Source: Anaerolineales bacterium UBA5797
GTDB lineage: Bacteria; Chloroflexota; Anaerolineae; Anaerolineales; Villigracilaceae
Reading direction: 5' to 3'
Length of the DNA: 24,692 nt
Assembly: GCA_002418205.1 (NCBI GenBank)
Contig: DIDP01000083.1
Span: 1 to 24,692, forward strand
Both the position numbers and the translations under genes were made by a program. Below, piece after piece: positions 21,732 through 24,692 of the stretch (the stretch's first letter is position 1; every line of letters begins with the position of its first letter). Under the pieces are notes generated by a model. It did not search any database and was not told the origin of the DNA. It saw only the letters and a list, made by a program, of their open reading frames with translations.

Positions 21732-23075
21732 TTACCACACGCGTTCCAGGTTCGGGTTATCGAGCGGTCTGCGTCCCACCTTCGCCATGTCGACCCATTC
21801 GCCGTGCACTTTCACGCGCACCACGTCAGCGGTGAAGTCGGTCACGGTCGAGCCGTTATTATTGAACAGCCACGAACCCACCGCGTAAATATCCGCCGGG
21901 ACTCCCAGCTTCTCGAACCTGCGGATCTTCTCCGGATTGAACCCGCCCGAGACGACGATCTTCACATTGCGACAATACTCACGCGCCGCATCCTTCCAGA
22001 CCTCGGGCAGGCTCCAGCTTTCCCAGGCCGAATCCATCGCCTGGCGGACGTTGAACACCAGCCGCGGATTCACACCCAGGTCCAGCGCGGGGTCGCCCAA
22101 CGGCGCGACGGAGACATCGCGCAGGCTTCCGCTCGTATCGAGGCGCACACCGTAAAGGATATATTTCGCGGCTTCGGCTTCATCCCCGGCTTCCTTTAAT
22201 TCCCTGTACCTTTTGAACATCGTCTCCATCACGCGCAATGTATCGCGCACGGAGTCGTTGTTGAAGTCCACCAGGGCGATGCGCGGAATATTCGCAGGCA
22301 GGATGCGCGAGAATTGCATCATCGCCTCCGCCGTGTCGCCGAGGAAGGAGGCGATTGCCGCATGGGCAACCGTCCCCCCGCCCGCGCCGCCCCACCAATC
22401 CCCCTGCGCGTCGGTCGAGACGAACGGACCGAGATCCCGCGCGTGGTCGAGGTTGAAGCGTTTCACCGCGATGTTGTAGGCATAGCCGTCTGCGGCCTGA
22501 ACCTCATGCAGATCGAAACGCGCTGGAAAGAAGAGCACCGGTTTGCCGTGCGCCGCCAGCATCGTTTCATATACGTTGGTAGCCACGCGGCTGGAACGGG
22601 TCAGGATGCCGAGCGTCGGTGTTTCGAGCAGGGCAAAATCGCGGTAACGTCCGCGCACCTTGATGACCGGCTCCACGTTCAACGGGTTTCCATCGGACTC
22701 GACAATCGTCCCGTCATGGATCGCCCACACTTTTAGATTATCCGAGGTATCGACAAACGTATCGCCATCCCAATAACCGGTGCAGTGCCTGAGCATTGCC
22801 AGTGCCTTGTCCACGCCAACGACGATGGTCCTGCCGGCGCGGCGGGTGAACCATTGCATCTCCACTTCGATATCCCCAGCAGGCACGGTATCGGGGGACA
22901 TACCCGTCGGCAGGTTGGGATGCTCCCCGGCATAGACATAACCTTCCGCCGCGAGGGCGCGCAACATGCGGCCGATGTTCTCGAAGTATTTGTCCGAGTA
23001 CCAGCCGCGGCGCATGCGCTCGATATCGAGTTTGAAGGTTTCATTGGTGAGACGTTTATGATCGAAGATGGACAT
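21732..23075 (-). CDS. pncB: Nicotinate phosphoribosyltransferase
   Basis: 447 residues. The family is recognised from EPVIKVRGRYRDFALLETPTLGIL (in two blocks around 135-158), the GGGTVAHAA loop with a candidate catalytic H238, IALVDFNND (266-274), GVRLDTSGSLRD (309-320, the phosphate-binding segment usually RLDSGD), RLVFNVRQAMD and VVSGGFNPEKIRRFE (374-388). It should convert nicotinate and PRPP to nicotinate mononucleotide, the committed step of NAD salvage. The variant TSG in place of SGD is noted. It lies 100 bp downstream of the nicotinamidase-like gene on the same strand, and the two would form a Preiss-Handler pair. No strong Shine-Dalgarno precedes the ATG. Confidence 0.85.
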   Translation of the reverse strand: MSIFDHKRLTNETFKLDIERMRRGWYSDKYFENIGRMLRALAAEGYVYAGEHPNLPTGMSPDTVPAGDIEVEMQWFTRRAGRTIVVGVDKALAMLRHCTGYWDGDTFVDTSDNLKVWAIHDGTIVESDGNPLNVEPVIKVRGRYRDFALLETPTLGILTRSSRVATNVYETMLAAHGKPVLFFPARFDLHEVQAADGYAYNIAVKRFNLDHARDLGPFVSTDAQGDWWGGAGGGTVAHAAIASFLGDTAEAMMQFSRILPANIPRIALVDFNNDSVRDTLRVMETMFKRYRELKEAGDEAEAAKYILYGVRLDTSGSLRDVSVAPLGDPALDLGVNPRLVFNVRQAMDSAWESWSLPEVWKDAAREYCRNVKIVVSGGFNPEKIRRFEKLGVPADIYAVGSWLFNNNGSTVTDFTADVVRVKVHGEWVDMAKVGRRPLDNPNLERVW

Positions 23076-23114
23076 GGGTTCCAGATTTCAGATTTCCGAC
23101 TTTGGATTTAAGAT

Positions 23115-23134
23115 TAATGTGTCACGGCACATTA
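23115..23134. promoter_or_regulatory. Perfect 20-bp dyad between the nicotinamidase-like gene and pncB
   Basis: TAATGTG-TCACGG-CACATTA has perfect 7-bp arms and a 6-bp centre. It lies in the 100-bp gap upstream of pncB, 40 bp before its ATG. The form suits a dimeric repressor operator. The rest of the gap holds only AGATTTC-type simple repeats. No regulator gene lies nearby to assign it to. Confidence 0.4.
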
Positions 23135-23175
23135 GCAGACGAGGAAACAGGGGACGTTTGTACCCCTTTCACGCG

Positions 23176-24192
23176 TTACGGCAGAAAATCATCCGTCGAT
23201 TTCACGATATGCATGCCGGCTTTTGCGAATCGTTCATAAGCCGCGTCTGCCGCGTCGGTGTGATCCACCACGCCCGGAACGACAACCGGCGAGGAGCAAT
23301 CCTCCAGCAGGTAAACCTTCCCTACAAGTCCGGGATCGACGACTTTGATGTCTTCAAGCAGGTCGGACACGGTCCATTCCACGCAATGAGATTTTGCCTG
23401 CCCGGCAATGATCAGTCTGTCGAATTGCTGCAATTTTTCGATGAACATCGTGTTGTGCGTGCCGAGGGTCTCACCCATGGGACCGGTGAGAACTTCAGGA
23501 CCGATGACGGAATAATTTTCCGTAAAGGGTTTGTCGCCTTTGACGTTGATGTCATATTGGGTGGTGCGTGCAAAGGAGTGGAAGAACAGGGCTTCCTCCA
23601 CCGAGGAGACCAGCGCATGACCGATGCCGCCGAGCATGGCATGGTAGGGCCAGATGGTGAGGGCATATTTGCCCCTCTTTTCCAGTTCCTCCGCATAATG
23701 GATCATCATCTGTTGACCATATTCGGGGGCGAGGCTGAAGTGCGATGCAATGGCCGGGTTGAATCTCCATTTGCCATCGCGCAGTTCGGATGCCTGGATG
23801 TCCGTGTAGGGGGCGGGATGATTCCCGTCCTTGTCCACGAAGAAGATGGCGTGGAAGATCTGCATGGCACGATGGGTGTCCATGGTGGCGGTGATGTAGG
23901 TGATGTTGCCCAGATTGTGGTAGATGAATTCGCACAGGCGGGTGTTGTCCTCCACGGCGCCGCGTCCACTGCGCCCGCCAACATAGAGTTCGAAGTCGGG
24001 GATGCAGAAGGTGTTCTGCACGTCCACAAGCATCAGCCAGGTTGTGGTCGAATCAACGGAGGCAGGCTGAAGGTCGTATCGAAGCGCCCAATCCCGCGCC
24101 TGTTCTACGCGTTGTTCATAGGGAATCCGCCAGACGGTGCCGACCTTGTCCGCCTCGAAAAATTCAGGTAGGGGTAAAGCGTTTGTATCCAT
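23176..24192 (-). CDS. Nicotinamidase-like cysteine hydrolase (isochorismatase fold)
   Basis: 338 residues, longer than typical nicotinamidases (about 180-220). The catalytic triad of the fold is visible: D57 in LMLVDVQNTF, a candidate Lys (K175, GKYALTIWP) and C270 in AGQAKSHCVEWTV. Nicotinamidase-type metal ligands also appear: D105 and H107 in TATMDTHRAM, and H184 in TIWPYHAMLGG. These and the adjacent pncB argue for hydrolysis of nicotinamide to nicotinate. The extra length is an N-terminal extension of about 50 residues and an insert of about 60 residues between the WPYH motif and the cysteine, so a different amide substrate is possible. GGAG is 5 nt before the ATG. Transcription should start from the promoter at 24208-24235. 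Confidence 0.8.
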   Translation of the reverse strand: MDTNALPLPEFFEADKVGTVWRIPYEQRVEQARDWALRYDLQPASVDSTTTWLMLVDVQNTFCIPDFELYVGGRSGRGAVEDNTRLCEFIYHNLGNITYITATMDTHRAMQIFHAIFFVDKDGNHPAPYTDIQASELRDGKWRFNPAIASHFSLAPEYGQQMMIHYAEELEKRGKYALTIWPYHAMLGGIGHALVSSVEEALFFHSFARTTQYDINVKGDKPFTENYSVIGPEVLTGPMGETLGTHNTMFIEKLQQFDRLIIAGQAKSHCVEWTVSDLLEDIKVVDPGLVGKVYLLEDCSSPVVVPGVVDHTDAADAAYERFAKAGMHIVKSTDDFLP

Positions 24193-24207
24193 TTTTTCTC
24201 CGATTTG

Positions 24208-24235
24208 ATTGTATACCCGTACAATTGCATGTCAA
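24208..24235 (-). promoter_or_regulatory. Sigma-70 promoter with overlapping dyad for the nicotinamidase-like gene
   Basis: On the minus strand TTGACA (24235-24230), a 16-bp spacer and TACAAT (24213-24208) form a good housekeeping promoter. A dyad ATTGTA-N6-TACAAT (24208-24225) covers the -10 and half of the spacer, exactly where a repressor would block RNA polymerase. Control of NAD salvage by a repressor is plausible; which one is unknown. Confidence 0.6.
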
Positions 24236-24259
24236 GTGTAACACCCCGCGAGCGTGCGG

Positions 24260-24288
24260 TTGACTTTTTTGCCTGAAACCCTTAAACT
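24260..24288 (+). promoter_or_regulatory. Promoter of the FHA-domain gene
   Basis: TTGACT (24260-24265), a 17-bp spacer and TAAACT (24283-24288) form a reasonable sigma-70 promoter 33 nt before the FHA start codon. It is divergent from the nicotinamidase promoter; the two -35 boxes are about 25 bp apart. Confidence 0.5.
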
Positions 24289-24321
24289 CAATGTAACCAT
24301 CGCGAGCTTGAAGGAGAAAAA

Positions 24322-24692
24322 ATGGCGTCACAATTCCAACTCATCATGAGAACAGGACCCACTCCCGGGGCGGCTTATACACTCGAGGGCGACCAGATCA
24401 CGATCGGCCGCGATTCCACGAACGAGATCGTGATCAATGATGCGGAGGTGTCCCGCCGTCACGCACGCCTGACCTTCCAGGGCGGGAAGTATGTGCTGGA
24501 GGACCTCGGCTCGACCAACGGGACATTTGTGAACGGTCAACGATTGGCGGGGCCTCGCGTTTTGAAGACCGGCGAGGTGGTTTCGTTTGGCGAGCAGATC
24601 GTGCTGGTGTTCGAAGCAAGTACGATCGATCCGGGCGCGACGATGGTCTCGCCGCGCGCCGCGGCGGTGCCTTCGATATCCCGCCCGGTGAC
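24322..24692 (+). CDS. FHA-domain protein (3' end outside window)
   Basis: The first 123 residues are visible and the frame is open at the right edge. An FHA domain spans about 5-97 with the phosphothreonine-binding residues: GRDSTNEIVI (R30), VSRRHARL (S44, R45, H47) and LEDLGSTNGTFVNGQ (N66). It begins at the N-terminus without a membrane segment, followed by a Pro/Ala/Ser-rich stretch (from about 102) that looks like a linker to another domain. FHA domains read Ser/Thr-kinase phosphorylation; the partner and effector domain are not visible. AAGGAGAA (24311-24318) is a strong ribosome-binding site. No link to phosphate metabolism can be shown. Confidence 0.88.
   Translation, partial: MASQFQLIMRTGPTPGAAYTLEGDQITIGRDSTNEIVINDAEVSRRHARLTFQGGKYVLEDLGSTNGTFVNGQRLAGPRVLKTGEVVSFGEQIVLVFEASTIDPGATMVSPRAAAVPSISRPV

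Noticed and set aside
23115..23134. TAATGTG-N6-CACATTA as a CRP/FNR site
   Set aside because: The half-sites TGTG and CACA are 6 bp apart, two fewer than in the TGTGA-N6-TCACA consensus, so the geometry is wrong.
23068..24171. 367-codon plus-strand frame antisense to the nicotinamidase-like gene
   Set aside because: The minus strand has clear catalytic motifs, a ribosome-binding site and a promoter; the long antisense frame is a by-product of GC-biased codons.
24282..24298. TTAAAC-N5-GTAACC before the FHA gene as a further Pho box
   Set aside because: The phase fits, but the second repeat matches poorly and the elements lie on and downstream of the -10 box, where an activator site is unlikely.
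1..24692. CRISPR arrays, tRNA/rRNA genes, insertion sequences, integrases, toxin-antitoxin or defence genes
   Set aside because: I looked on both strands and found no regularly spaced repeats, no transposase or integrase motifs and no tRNA-like cloverleaf; the window reads as stable chromosome.

Overview
This 24.7 kb window carries no rRNA, tRNA, transposase, phage or CRISPR sequence. It looks like a stretch of bacterial chromosome devoted to phosphate. Moderately high GC, lipoprotein binding proteins with Ala/Pro linkers, a DUF711 protein and REP-like intergenic palindromes suggest a Chloroflexota (Anaerolineae-like) bacterium. That placement is an inference from style, not from a marker gene.

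Layout. 1-2125: a truncated gene tail, a TrmH/SpoU RNA methyltransferase and a DUF711 protein. 2173-4274: the PhoB-PhoR two-component pair. 4313-7834 (minus strand): a polyphosphate operon transcribed as CHAD protein, SixA-like phosphatase, polyphosphate kinase. 7979-9105: a PHP phosphoesterase flanked by two very short membrane proteins that resemble each other. 9175-13928: pstS-pstC-pstA-(29-codon ORF)-pstB-arsC. 13951-14694: phoU. 14755-15513 (minus): a lone second pstB. 15534-21658: a second system, pstS-pstC-pstA-pstB-arsC, ending in a flavoenzyme of the trimethylamine/histamine dehydrogenase family. 21732-24192 (minus): nicotinate phosphoribosyltransferase and a nicotinamidase-like hydrolase (NAD salvage). 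24322 to the end: the start of an FHA-domain protein.

How it fits together. PhoR/PhoB, with PhoU and the Pst transporters, would sense and import phosphate. PPK, the CHAD protein and SixA would store it as polyphosphate or handle the granules. The PHP enzyme may release phosphate from organic esters. Each full pst operon ends in a thioredoxin-type arsenate reductase, which makes sense because Pst systems also take up arsenate.

The most interesting points are: (i) an 11-bp-phased TTAACC-like direct repeat before phoB, the PHP gene, the first pstS and (weaker, on the minus strand) the polyphosphate operon, a candidate Pho box for this lineage; (ii) the pair of 38- and 31-residue membrane proteins sharing a VDT-x-QKRR motif; (iii) two PstB paralogues with altered ATPase motifs; (iv) several promoters whose -10 box lies 6-8 nt from the start codon, implying leaderless mRNAs; (v) a histamine-dehydrogenase-like active site in an enzyme translationally coupled to arsC.
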